NCBI GenBank assembly: GCA_029215795.1
Contig: JARDYH010000002.1
Location: forward strand, 129,711,001-129,775,000
Origin: Anniella stebbinsi
Taxonomy: Eukaryota; Chordata; Lepidosauria; Squamata; Anniellidae
DNA: 64,000 bases
Reading direction: 5' to 3'
In this document: positions 31,835 to 43,465 of the stretch, one piece after another
Numbering within the stretch: position 1 is the first letter of the stretch
Layout of the letters: each line of letters opens with the position of its first letter
The notes under the pieces: generated by a model
Database searches by the model: none
What the model saw: only the letters and a program-made list of their open reading frames with translations
What the model was told of the DNA's origin: nothing
Translations under genes and position numbers: made by a program

Positions 31835-32130
31835 TCCCTGTTTCCTCTGAGTTTAGCTGCAGTCATCACAAGAGCTGGGGAGAAATGGATTTCCCCAGCA
31901 GCAATATATTGTTCCCTTTGGTAATGCAAAGTATTATGGGAATGGTGGGCTCAGAAAGGGCAATTCAGACCCATCTGCTTTACAAAAGGCCTCCTGCTTG
32001 CAGAGGTGAAAGCTGCTGGAAGTGCTTTGTCCATAGGGATCAATTAACACAGCTGCCTACATTTTTGGACTCTCCTTGGGGGCATGGCTACGGGGCTACC
32101 ATGAGAAGTGCCAGCACTTCCAAACTGACC
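31835..32130 (+). repeat. Interspersed repeat family Z, copy 2
   Basis: Parallel to 16690-16960 (CCTCTGAGTTTAGCTGCAGT, AGCAGCAATATATTG, CTCTCCTTGGGGGCATGGCT). Confidence 0.55.
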
Positions 32131-33334
32131 ACTGGCCCTGAGTGTCTCCCTTCTTCCAAAGCAGATATTTGGTCTGCTTTTCTGAAACCTATGCATAACT
32201 TCCTCTCCTTTTTCTTTTTCTTTTTATGAAGGGGGGGGGGGGGATGATGATATTCTTATGTATGCCATTTTTTTGTTTTTTCTCTTTCAATTTATTTTTG
32301 TTGTTTTGTTAAATTCACAATAAAAGGGGGGGGGGTTAAAAAAGCAGTTCTTCATGCCACACGTGGACTTTGTTACCACAAGATGGCTGCCAACGTGGAT
32401 GTCATTAAAAGGAACCAAGGCCGAGGGGCCTGCCTTCCATTCCCTCCCTCCAGGGCAAGAGGGTGAGAACCCTGACAATAGCACTAACATAAACTTGGGG
32501 ACCAAGTTTTACCCCTGTAGAGGTCCCTTTGACAGCCAGTGCCAGACCCTGCTCTGTTCCATTGGGATGCACCGCTGGCCTGTTCCCGTTCTTCCACAAC
32601 AGAAGCCACTTGGAACAGAAATTTCTGTGGGAGGACGAGGGACAAGCCTCTGACATCTGCTTCCCAACCGAAAAAACAGGGGCACAGTTCAAAACCGACC
32701 GCCTCTTCCTGTGCATTCCCATCAACGGGACTACTCACGATGAAATGGTTTTATTTTTTTCAGAACTGCAGTCATGTTGGAAGCATACACATTAGATACA
32801 TTTTGCTGGCTAAAATGACTAAGCCCTTGGCAGTGTCCCAAAGGAACAAACAGAAGAAGAAGAAGAGGAGGAGGAGGAGGAGGAGGAGGAGGCGGCGGCA
32901 GCAGAATAATTGTTGTTGTTGCTGGAACAAATTACAGTTCACCTGCTAAAGAGAGGAAATGAACTAGATTCTTCTCTTGAAAGCGATCCTTTTACAGAAG
33001 GGTTGATGATGTCATCTATTTCCTGCTTTACAGTAGCAGATCCAGTTCACCCGCTCCCCATCGGCTTCGAACTTAGAGTCTGGGTCATTTTTAAACATAC
33101 AGAAGGGAGGGAGGAGAGAAAACTCAGAACTTTGCGAACGATGCAGTTTCACTGAATTATGTTGCAGTATTGTTGCAGCTGTAGTAACATTTGCTAATAC
33201 TGCACCATCAATGTACTCAGCAGGGGACAGCATTACACAGGGGAAACAGACAGATCTCTGCCCACAAGGGGCTTACAGACAAGGGCAGGGACAACAAAGG
33301 GAGAGACAAGGCTACGGGAAGAATGTTTCAGTTA
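32131..33334. other. Gene-free stretch with simple tracts
   Basis: A poly-G run near 32232, poly-G near 32325, and (AGA/GGA/GCG)n at 32851-32899. No exon is recognised. Confidence 0.4.
32851..32899. repeat. (GAA)n/(GGA)n purine tract
   Basis: AGAAGAAGAAG then nine or so GGA units and GGCGGCGGC. Purine-only over about 40 bases. Confidence 0.85.
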
Positions 33335-33440
33335 AAACCAGACAGAAGCTATCCAAGGTGCTGTACCTTACCCCCAAATGAGTTCAGCACTTTGGATAGA
33401 TCCTTCAGAATTCTGACAGAAACCCAGGCTGGTATGCCTT
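33335..33440. repeat. Foldback repeat family Y, copy 4 (partial)
   Basis: Has GCTATCCAAGGTGCTGTACC, GTTCAGCACTTTGGATAGAT and CTGACAGAAACCCAGGCTGG; outer arms missing. Confidence 0.5.
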
Positions 33441-35272
33441 TTTTTTTTATCCTGCTCCACAGCTAGAGGGGCTCATGCAGAGCAACCCATAAAAAATCCC
33501 TGCCTGCAAGGTTTTAAGATAAAACGGCATGACACGAAAGGAAAAAGGAACAGGGATGGAAGAGGGGGGAAAGCAAGCGGTCTTTCAGCAAAGCTGATGG
33601 AATCACTCTGCTTCTCATCTCATCTCCCTCTGCTTCTGCAGTTCAGAACTACTCCTATATACTAATAGTGAATTAATTCACCAAATGCTGATCTTTATGT
33701 AGCCAAACAGCACTGTCCACACACAAGATTCTTTCCATGTCCTTTTTGCATTGCTCAATCAGAGCAGTTTTTGTTCATAGACAGATACTGGCTCATCTTG
33801 CTAGCCTATCTGTTTCCTAATCCGCAGGCCAGAAAATAAGTTCACTACCTTGTCATCTCTAGTTGTAAAATCATATATATATTGGAATGCCAGATTCCAC
33901 CTATATCAATATCCCACCACTACCACCATATGTCAGGGTTCATTTTATGACCAGGATCCCCTGAACAGTTCCTTAAGGATCTTTTACCTCCTTCCTTTAC
34001 CTTCCCCTTCCCAATAACATGGGGTTTAGGCTGTTGACATGAGGGGGGAGTGAGACTCTAGATACCTTAGTTTTAACACAACAGTTTACGAACATATTTT
34101 TTAAAAGCAACTTACAACTAAAGGCATTTATTTAGTCAATAGAGCTGAGCGATACAAAGGCATTTAAAAGAAAATAAAAGTTGGAAAATACAAGTTCATT
34201 TACCCTAGCTGCATTTAGTCTTTTCCAGCTGCTGCTTCCTCCTGCTCTCATCTTTTCTTATGCTCGCTCTCTTTCTCTGGCTGGCTCTCTCTTCTCTTTT
34301 TATACCCTCTTCCCTTAAAACAGGAAGCACCATTTCATCCTTGAAGAAATGAAACTTAAATGGAGAAATGAAACTACTCCTCTCAGGGATATTCCCTCCC
34401 AACAGAAAACCACCAGGCCTCTAAGGCCTGACTTTTTTTTTTAACTTTGCCTCTGTAGGCCTCAAACCTTCATAGAGCAGTATCAGTAGGCTTAGAGGAA
34501 AACTCAAGGGAAGCATTAAAAAATTGGGTGGGGGGACTCCAAAGGGGAAGCCAAAATAACCCACTGAAGACTGAGTATCCTCAGTGGCCACAGCATTCTC
34601 TGTGCGTGCGTGTGTGTGTGTAAAACCAGGTGGGAGGGAGAATAGGGTATCTCTGGAGCCCTGAGCAGAACCATCCTCACTGCAGCGTTTTGTTGCTGCT
34701 CACCTCCTCAGAATACTGTTTTTTAAAAAAAGAAAATCCTTTGGAACATCACCAACGATTTCTACAGTAAGGACCAAGAATACGGAGGACCCACCAAGCT
34801 GAAGGCAAAGAGCTGCGTGGCCTGCTTGTCAATCTGTGAGATCAGATTAGAATCTGAAGAAGAAGAGGTTGTCCCCCTCCATTCCGCAAACCTTTCTTCC
34901 TTAATCAGCCATTGCTGGCCTTAAATTTCGGGCCTGGTGTTTTTCTGTGGATATACGGGCTATTTCCAAGCCCAGCCATTACGGCAGTGAATGTGGTGAC
35001 ATTAATATGAGTAAATGCAGGAAAAAGGATGAAATAAAACATATCCTATTGAAGGAAACGAGAGCTCCTTAAGAAAGAAAAACACACATAGGAAAGATGT
35101 GGGCATATCAGAATACAAATGGGTCACGAGGGAGCTCCGAATTCCACAGGCATGATGTTATTGAAGTGTTTGATACCAGAATAAGCACCTGCAGAGATGA
35201 ATTACATCCTTGTTCAGGCCACTAAAGTTGGAGCCCTGACATCTCAGGAAGTGCTTATGTTATATTTCAGGC
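33441..35272. other. Gene-free, low-repeat stretch
   Basis: No recognised repeat over most of this segment; 34740-35272 in particular reads as unique sequence. No coding exon is recognised. It is a reasonable place to look for conserved non-coding elements. Confidence 0.4.
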
Positions 35273-35293
35273 CCCGTTGCTAACGGCAACGGG
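35273..35293. promoter_or_regulatory. Candidate RFX X-box palindrome
   Basis: CCCGTTGC-TAACG-GCAACGGG has perfect 8-bp arms. The core GTTGCT-AAC-GGCAAC (35276-35290) fits the X-box form of two GTTGCY half-sites separated by three bases, bound by RFX family factors. It lies in low-repeat sequence about 22 kb beyond the CDCA2 3' end. Function is inferred only. Confidence 0.4.
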
Positions 35294-36289
35294 ATCAAAT
35301 AAATCAGTCGGAGCAACAACAGACATTATCTGAAGGACTTGCAGAACTTTGGACATGCCACCTGCATCCTAAACATCTGTGGGCAGGTTGGCACAGGATG
35401 GGTGAAATTGGGCTAGCACCGAAAAACAGGATCATCCCTCCACATGGCTAAGTGTGTTTCCCCTAATTCCTGTAACAGCTAGGAATACTCACCCTGTTTG
35501 TGGCATTGTTATATTCTACGTCTTTCTCCCACCAGCCACTCGTCCCAGCCAACGGTAGGATGACCACTTGTGAATGATTGTATTAATTTTTAATACTATT
35601 ATACCATGTCATATGCTAAAAATCCCTGAGTGGTTCAGATCAAAACTGCCAAAAATTGTCCCCCAAAGAGGAAACACATTATTAAAAGAAGAGGACAAAG
35701 CTGGACATCGGTTTGCATAAAATGTGCAAATGCTAATTTATATGTATGGATGCAAATTTAGAATTTTTTTTGTAATTTAAATGGAAATACAAGTACATCT
35801 TTCCACAGTGTGGGAGACTGTGGGATTCTCTACACCACGGTTTTATCCCACAGATTTACCAGGGCTTCAGCTTCTGGATTCTTTGTGGGATTAAGATCTG
35901 CTCCTTTATGCATGCTGTTATGTTTTTGGGGTGGTGGTTCTTCCTCTGCAAGTTCTATATGTTTCATTATAGATGCCAGTGTTCTATAGTGCAATTATGG
36001 AAGTTCATGCAGCTATTAGAGTACTTCTAGAGAAAACACTGCATTTTCCCTTTTCTTTAAAAAAAATGGGATAAAGGTTATTAAGCATAGGAGAGGCTCT
36101 GGAGGTTGACAACATCATGTAAAGGACCCATAAACTTCTGTGAGTGACCAATCACCAGTGTATGATAAAAGTGTCATGTAGACATGCCCTGTGACCAGGT
36201 GACCTGTGTGCCTGATTGTTCAGTCTGCTCTTCAGGTGTTAACTGTGGATGGACAACAGTTCCATGGTCTTTAAACCAGAACTGACAGT

Positions 36290-36390
36290 ATATCAAATAG
36301 AGGAAGCCTTCAAACAGACTATGGTCTTCCAGCAACCCTTCAAACAGAGGACTGTCCTCTGTAAAAAGTAAACAGGGCCACCTTAGGTCA
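36290..36390 (-). repeat. Interspersed repeat family V, copy 2
   Basis: Inverse of 24715-24880: ATCAAATAGAGGAAGCCTTC, AAACAGACTATGGTCTTCC, AGAGGACTGTCCTCTGTAAA. Confidence 0.55.
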
Positions 36391-36481
36391 AGCAGGACAA
36401 AGATTAGCCTAATGGACACCTGGATCCATTTTGGGTAGTGGAGGAAATTGTGCAGTTGGAACTATGTTTTTGTGCAGTTGA

Positions 36482-36735
36482 GCCTATTATTTATTTATTT
36501 ATTTATTTATTTCATTTACATTTCACCTTTTTTCATCCAAGGAACCCAAGGCAGCATACATAATCCTCCTCCTCTCCATTTTACTCTCACAACAACATCC
36601 CTGTGAGGTAGGTTGGGCTGAGAATCTGTGACTGGCCCAAAGTCACCCAGTGGGTTTCCATGGCTGAGTGGGGACTAGAATTCCGATGTCCCAACTCCCA
36701 GTCCAACACTTTAGCCACTACACCTGGCTACTACA
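36482..36735 (-). mobile_element. SINE-like/CORE-SINE-like repeat, copy 1
   Basis: Starts with (TTTA)n and carries AAGGAACCCAAGGCAGCATA, CTCACAACAACATCCCTGTG, AGGTAGGTTGGGCTGAGA, CCCAAAGTCACCCAGTGGGT and GTCCAACACTTTAGCCACTA. The CCCAAGGTCAC...CACTA region resembles MIR-type core sequence in antisense. Same family as 45632 and 58185. Confidence 0.6.
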
Positions 36736-37691
36736 GACTGACTCTCAGAGCCTATGAAGTTTAATAAGGATCTAGGTCAGGAGTGGGGACTAGATGGGGG
36801 ATCTACTGGTCAACCCATTCCCAAGGTACTTTACAGTAGATCACCAAGGGTTTCTGGACTCTCAGTGGTTGAAAAATAGTGACAACAACAAAATATTTTC
36901 TTCTTTCATTGAGAAAGCTTGAGGTAGTGGGAAACAGGAACAGATTTGTGTGTGGAAGAACCTGCCTGTTGGAGCTCCATTTCTGGTGCTAAGAATAAAG
37001 TCCCAGGCTGAGCATGTGTGCAGAGGCACTTTTCCCCTCAATTTAATACCAGCCTCCTGATTCACAATTTTGCAGCTACCTCTGGTTGGTGGGCCTCAGG
37101 GTTCTTTCTAAAGGAAAAAAATAAAAGTGGGACCCAACAAAGTAGACCTTAAAGTTGCTAATATACTATGAGATATGGAATCTCCAATCAGCATCAGTTC
37201 TGATTTTGACCAATTAATTGAATAGCCAGACAAATTACCCAACATATTAATCAGCTGCATCAAAGCCAGCACAGATGTCTGGAGTTCAGAAACAAACAAT
37301 AAAAGATCATCAAGTGTGTGGAATAATTTTAAATTCTAAACAGCGATGCACAAATCCATGAATATTACTATTCTAATAGCATAAGCCAGAGGTTCCAAAC
37401 ATCAATCAAATACCGAAGGGGAAAGTGGACATCCTTGTCTAGTTCTTCTGTCAAGTAGAAAACACATACACACACATAACGAAAAGAAAAAGAAAAGAGA
37501 CACAGCCATAAGTCACAACTCTAGCTCTTGGAAATGCATATACAATTCTAACCCTCTTCACAAATTCTAAAGAAAAGCCATATACATTTTATCAAAAGCT
37601 TTTTTCAGCATCCAAAGAGACAATGGCAGTCTGATCCATTCTAACACTATTTAAAGTGATTGGATCTATGACAAATCTAAGATTGTCAGCC
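36736..37691. other. Gene-free stretch, nothing recognised
   Basis: An old LINE-like trace may be present at 37110-37320 (minus frame LMQLINMLGNLSGYSINWSK followed by SELM resembles an L1-type RT motif). Otherwise unclassified. Confidence 0.35.
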
Positions 37692-37895
37692 TCCTGTCTA
37701 TGGGCCTGTTCAGACAATGCACTAAGCCATGGTTAGTCTGCTAACCGTTTTGCAGCAAGCAGTTAGTGAGTGTATTTAAACTGTGGTTATGAAGCCACCA
37801 TTGTTAGGAATGGATCACACAACATGCTAAGCCATAATGTTTAAACTCAAAACATTTAACCATCATGGTTTAGTGTGTTGTCTGAAAAGAGCCTT
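37692..37895. mobile_element. MITE with GGGCCTGTTCAGACA ends
   Basis: Left end GGGCCTGTTCAGACAATGCA then CTAAGCCATGGTTAG; right end CATGGTTTAGTGTGTTGTCT then GAAAAGAGCC. The arms are inverted copies of each other, and internal AACCATGG/CCATAATG words repeat. A non-autonomous DNA transposon; the superfamily is not certain. Confidence 0.6.
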
Positions 37896-38959
37896 CATTT
37901 GATAAATCCTGCCAATGTTATAACTTCTTGAAGTCTATCAGCTAAAAGTGCAGTTAATATTTTAAGGTTTTTATTAAGAATTGTTTTTTTTAAGAGGGCA
38001 GAGACTGAAGAGCTTTGTAGACACCATTGGATGTTGCCATGGCACCCATGGTCCCTGATTTAAAGAATCCGGTATCAAGTGATAGGAAAGACTCAGATTA
38101 TATGAGGTATTTATTCTTCGTGAACGATTCCTCAGTCATGTTTATTTGCGGGTGCTTTACATGATATCATTATCCTCCAGGGTCTCTCCCATTGTTTTAA
38201 TGTTTAGAACCATTTCATCTGTTCTTTTTTTCCCTCATGAAGGAAGTCTGGTATTTTGGTCAATGGCAGCATGAATCCCTAGTGAATTTGGACAATTCCA
38301 TTATACCGCTTAGTGGTTGTGTAACAGAATATATAGAAAAACAGAGAAAGAAAAATCCTGGGAAGAAACATGCGTAAAGGAGTCGATATTAATACTAGAA
38401 AGTATACAGAAGGAGTAGCCTTGGTAAACTGGTGTCTTAAAAGAATCATGTGGAAAAGCCCTCTCTACCCAAGATTCAGAGAACACTGGTCAATATAACA
38501 ATATAAGGACAATGCCTTAAAATGCCATCTCACATATCACTGCCAACCATGAATGAAATAATCTGTTCATTCTTTCATTCTTTCTTCCTTTCTGAAAAAG
38601 CCCTGATCTCCCACGGTCACCTCTAGTTGCACCCTTGACCAACTGCATCAAATCCTGAATGTTGGTGCAGATAACTGCTCATACTGCTATTTGAGGTTTC
38701 AAATAAAGAACACTGAGTCTGAAGCCATGAGTTGATACTCCTGAAATAATATCCCTGATGGACATGACCAGGGGCAAAACACCCACAATAAACCATCCTG
38801 AGTCATATGCATTTCCAGTCATATTTTAGTACCATTGATGAGACTAAATTAGTGCTTGGAATCCAAGCACTGATTACCTTAACCTGGATCAAATGCACCC
38901 AAAAAGTTTATAGTATCCAGTTTTGTGTAATTCACCTAGTAAATAACACTAGCAAAGAG
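37896..38959. other. Gene-free stretch, nothing recognised
   Basis: No exon or classified repeat recognised. Confidence 0.4.
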
Positions 38960-38964
38960 GATGT

Positions 38965-39195
38965 GGGAAGATAAGAACATCAGAACTTAAGACCAGCCCT
39001 ACTGGATCAGACCAAGTATCCATCTGATCCAGCACTCTGCTTACACAGTGGCCAACCAGCTGTCGCAGGGCTCCACAAGCAGGACTTGAATGCAACAGCA
39101 TTGTCCCTCTCATATTCCCCAGCAACTGGTGCACATCGGCTTACTGCCTTTTCTATTGAAGGTAGCATATAGCTATCAGATAAAAGATGTACCCT
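38965..39195 (+). mobile_element. SINE-like repeat (GTGGCCAACCA family), copy 2
   Basis: GACCAGCCCTACTGGATCAG, GTGGCCAACCAGCTGTCGCA, GCAACAGCATTGTCCCTCTC and TAGCATATAGCTATCAGA. A widespread reptile repeat. Confidence 0.6.
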
Positions 39196-39644
39196 CTGGA
39201 TACAAGCCACGAAAGGATATTCCGGTTTTTATACATTTTATAACTGTCATTGTCACATAGGATGTGCTCCCTGACAATTACATGGTCAGCAGGGGGGTCC
39301 TTTCCTATCCGTTTCCTTGGGTTCTTACATTCTTTCCATTTCAACATGATGACTCCGCAATCCGATTCTAGGAAACAGGACAAACATGCACACTTGAATC
39401 TAAAATGCTTTGAAATCACATTAACATGTAAGCCTTGGCAGACATTTTGTGAGATTTTATACAGCTGTGTCTGGTGGCCCTTCTTGTTTTTGTTCATATT
39501 ACAAGCTTGGTTGCATTTTGAAATAATCAATTTTTTAAAAAAAACAACTTAGGTGCAAAATTAAAAGTATTGATGGCGCGTCCACAGGCTGCTGCCTCAG
39601 CTTCTCTGACCTTCTCTACTGGCATAGTTCAGAGGATGTTACCT

Positions 39645-39745
39645 GTCGGGTGGCCATGTGTCCTACTTTATGAAGATAGTCCTCTATTCATTCCGTTTTA
39701 AAGACCAAGGAACATAAAAAGGAAGACCAGAGGTCTTGAAGTTAC
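39645..39745 (+). repeat. Interspersed repeat family V, copy 3 (diverged)
   Basis: GGTGGCCATGTGTCCTACTT, TGAAGATAGTCCTCTATTC and AAAAGGAAGACCAGAGGTC, TTGAAGTT match 24720-24880 in order. Confidence 0.45.
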
Positions 39746-41954
39746 ATTTGAGGGCCCTCAGTGTTGTAGGGCCCTGGGCCTGGGCCTAAAGTCTGTCCCC
39801 AGCTGTGCCACTGTGCCGTGGTCATTTGGTGTCCTTCTTTAGTAAAAGAGAGGCTGCTAACAAATCACCAAAAAAGAGAGGAAATGCATCACCAAAAAAG
39901 AAGACAGCAATTCGCTGGCTATTTCTTCCGTTAAACATAAAATGCTAGTTAATGACTCTGGATGGGTAGTTGATGCTTTCTCAATGAGAACTCATGGCTG
40001 GGAGAGACTAGAGATGTGAAGGTTCAGAAAAATGCGGAGAAAATGGCAAATAAAAATGTTTACAGGAAAATATGGAAAAAAATATTTTCCACACCAAATC
40101 CTCCCCCCCCCCCCCCAACCAAGGACGTGTACACTTCTGGACAAATATATGAAGTGAAACTCAATTATCCTTAGAAGTCCCACTTTTCTGAATTATGCAA
40201 TGGAGGTTTCCAATCCAAAAATGCATACAAAAAGTGTATTTCAGGGGGAAGAGCACAAAAAATGCAGACATAAGTGAAAACATTAAAAATGCATTATATT
40301 AAGAAAAGACCTTGCAAAAATGTATTGGGAGAAATGTGCACAAAACAGCATATGGATTTTCACATTGATCTTTTTTTCTTTCTTTTTTTAAAAAGTTTGC
40401 ATTTGGGACAACCCAAAACTTAAGTTTGGAAGGACGAAAAAGCTGGAATGGGCTGATTAGTCCATTCCTACATCTGGGTAGGCTGTATTGTGCAATTTCT
40501 CAAATCAGCAAAAATGCCTGTTTTGCAAATGTAGAGATGGGGTAAGCTAGTTTCAGTACATTTTTCATAGGTTGGTTGTTTCATAAATCCACCCCAATCC
40601 ATCTCTTCTCTTCTGCAGGTTTATTGTTCTCCAGTTTATGGGTTTGTAAACACACACACACCAGTCAATTCCAAGTTCCTAAGAAATTGATGTTTTGCAA
40701 TTGCAGTTTCATTAACAATCAGTCCATCCAACAGAACACACCTTCTGGTGTCAGTGTTAAGATTTTATTTCATTTTGGTTTAGTTCACAAGATGTGAGAA
40801 GGGGAGAAAACAGTGACGATGACAACTAGAGTTCAAGTTTCCTTTCGAGAGAGAAAAAAATTACATCTTCAGCTGCAGTAATGTGAAAGGCTAAATGTGG
40901 ACAGAATAGTAATATGTAAGCGGTTCCTAAGTTTTCTGATGGGAATACTTAACAGCAGAAGTATGTTTCCCCAGGAGATCCCCTCCACCATTTGGTCCAA
41001 TTTCTTACTCTGAGAACTGAACCAGTTCATGATGTAATGCTCGGGGGAACACATTCCTCTCAAAAGTGTGTCTTCCTAGGGAGAAGGCTGGAGAAAACAT
41101 CTTAATATTGCTTAAGTGGTGCTTGCTGCTTTAAATACCAAATGCTGCACGTTCTGAAATATAGAGAGACACGGCTCTCCCCAATTTTCACTACAGGCGA
41201 GTGAGGGGAGACGGGACCTCCTGCATTTAGGTTTTTCTTATTACTGAAAGGGAGAGAATACGAGCATCATTGGTGGGGGGGGAGGGGAGATCGCATTTCC
41301 CTACTGACGCTTTAGCCTCCTGCTGCTGTCCCACAATAGCGATGAACGACTTCCACTTTCTTCACACGGGGAAGAAAGAGGAAGCAGCAACCACCACATG
41401 GCCAATTCAGTGGGCATTTTATCACACTGATTTTCCTGCACACAGCAGGAAATGGTGGCAGGTATTGTTATAGTTTTAAAAAAGAAAAGAATAGAAAGGA
41501 TTTTCCGGGTCTTATTTTGTCACGGAAAAAAGACCAGATGAAGCAGGAGACACATGGGAGGTGGACGATGTTGTCAAAAGGACCTGCAAAATGCTGTGAG
41601 TGGCCAGTAACGAGGGTGCGATAAAACACTCGCCTGATGACATGCTATAAGACATGCTAAGTAGATCAAACATGTTTAGTCAAGGCAAAAGCAGGGGTGT
41701 TGAACGTCTTTAGTGTGGGGGGTTGGATTACACCCAATTGACCCCTCCAGGGGATAGATGACATCAGGGGTGGAGTCAATCCCAACATCATTCATTCCCA
41801 AAGCCAGGGGTTGGGTGAAGTACTGAACGTGTTGCTTGCCTTCCCAATTGGGACACCAAAGATCCTTCCCCAACTGGGAAGATGAGTAGGAGAATCTCCA
41901 ATGTTATCTCCTATCAGTGATCTCAGACCATAATTGGGATTCTGCCATGTGTTC
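39746..41954. other. Gene-free stretch, nothing recognised
   Basis: 40020-40420 is A-rich and repetitive in texture (AATGCA-containing words) but not classified. No exon is recognised. Confidence 0.4.
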
Positions 41955-42190
41955 CTCCCCAGGGCTGGCCCTAGTTTTAGACAGGGTGAGGCAGTTGTTT
42001 CAGGCAGCAGATGCTAGGAGGCAGCAGCAAGGTATTCAAGGAGAATGTGTGCCATGCAGCCTACTCTGCGCCACCTAAGCTAGACTGCTGCCTTCAAGTT
42101 TGCCTGCTGTTCAGTGGAGAATGTTGTCACATTATTAGTGTTGAAAATAGATTCATCTGCCAGTCCAGTCAAGTTTTATACACAATATTC
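41955..42190 (+). repeat. Interspersed repeat family W, copy 3
   Basis: Inverted relative of 18450 and 28250: CAGGGCTGGCCCTAG, GTTTCAGGCAGCAGATGCTA, TAAGCTAGACTGCTGCCTTC, GGAGAATG.TGTC.CATT. Confidence 0.5.
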
Positions 42191-43465
42191 TTATCACTGT
42201 GTTGCATGTCTTTGGTGGTTAAATAATTGCCTGAGAGTCAATGATGCATGGTAACTGTTCCTTACCGGTGCCAATAATCCAGGCAAATATTAAGAACTTT
42301 CAGCTTTTATTTTATTGTTTATTAATCTTTTTTTTACTGTGCTTTAACAAAACAAATCATGAAAAGAAAAAGCTTATCGAGTTAAATGTACATGTCCCAC
42401 TGGAATTAATGGGGACTTAATAATCTTTCACTTTGGCTGGTTTGCGTCAAACAATTGTGCCTTTAACTCTCTCAGACCTACAAGCTGTGCTTGAATTATC
42501 TCTGACCCAGACACGTTCTTCGAAAAAACAAAAACAACAACGTAGAAAAAATATTTTGGGGATATTTTTCTACCACAAGCTAAGCTCCAATGTAACTTGG
42601 GGTAGTAAGTATACACAAAACAAAGCAAGGGAATTGTGTCAGAAGACATTTGCTTCCCTCTGGTGGCTTTGTCTGAAAAACACAATTTTTAAAAAAATAT
42701 CTCAATATATTAACATCAGCTGGGACCAAAACAAACAAACAAACACCCCCAATGGCAAAAATCAAAAGTTTTCTTGGGGACATTTTTCCTCCTTAGACCC
42801 TTTATTGGCTTTCTACAAGAAAACTTTATCTGGGCACTTAAGCCTGCATCACTGAATCAGTTTTTGTTCAGATTTTTTAAAAATCCCGGTATGTTACATT
42901 GCCTGGGACAAAAAGAGCACCCCCCACCCCACCCCCAGATACCAAATCCAGTTGGTTTCAAGCAGCAGGGCCTATTTTGCAGACTGAAAACTGAACACAG
43001 CAAGTAGTTGAAATTTGGGAACACTTCTGTATACATTCTTCTGCTTTTCTTACAAATTCTTCTTTTGTAGGGCTTACTTCTGTGTAAATTCTGGAGCAGA
43101 AGCACACTGGGGTGTAGTTTGACCCCAAAGATTTCAATCAATGAGAGAAAAGGGTTGGGGGGACATTAATGAAATCCATAAGTCCTCCTCCCCACAATTT
43201 TAGCCAAATCACAGCCTCCCTTATGGTTTTCTAAATTACTGAAACCCTCAAGACTTACTCTCCATAACCTTAGCCACAAATTTCATTAGTCAAATCCATA
43301 AGCCCTACTCCCCAGTTTTAGCCAAATCACAGCCTCCCCTGTGGTATTTTAAAAACAGTAGCTAAGGTGGCCTTTGCAACAGGTAAAGGATCTGCCCCAC
43401 TGTAAATCAAGCAATGCCTATGAGACGGCCACTGTTGGCCATGTCAGATAGTTACATGTCAGATC
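42191..43465. other. Gene-free stretch, nothing recognised
   Basis: Includes two similar AT-rich segments, 43165-43240 and 43283-43352 (both with AAATCCATAAG...CC, AGCCAAATCACAGCCTCCC), a short local duplication of about 70-75 bases. No exon is recognised. Confidence 0.5.

Noticed and set aside
32354..32949. Overlapping open frames at 32354-32949 on both strands
   Set aside because: They run through a simple (GGA)n tract, overlap in several frames and match nothing; read as chance frames.
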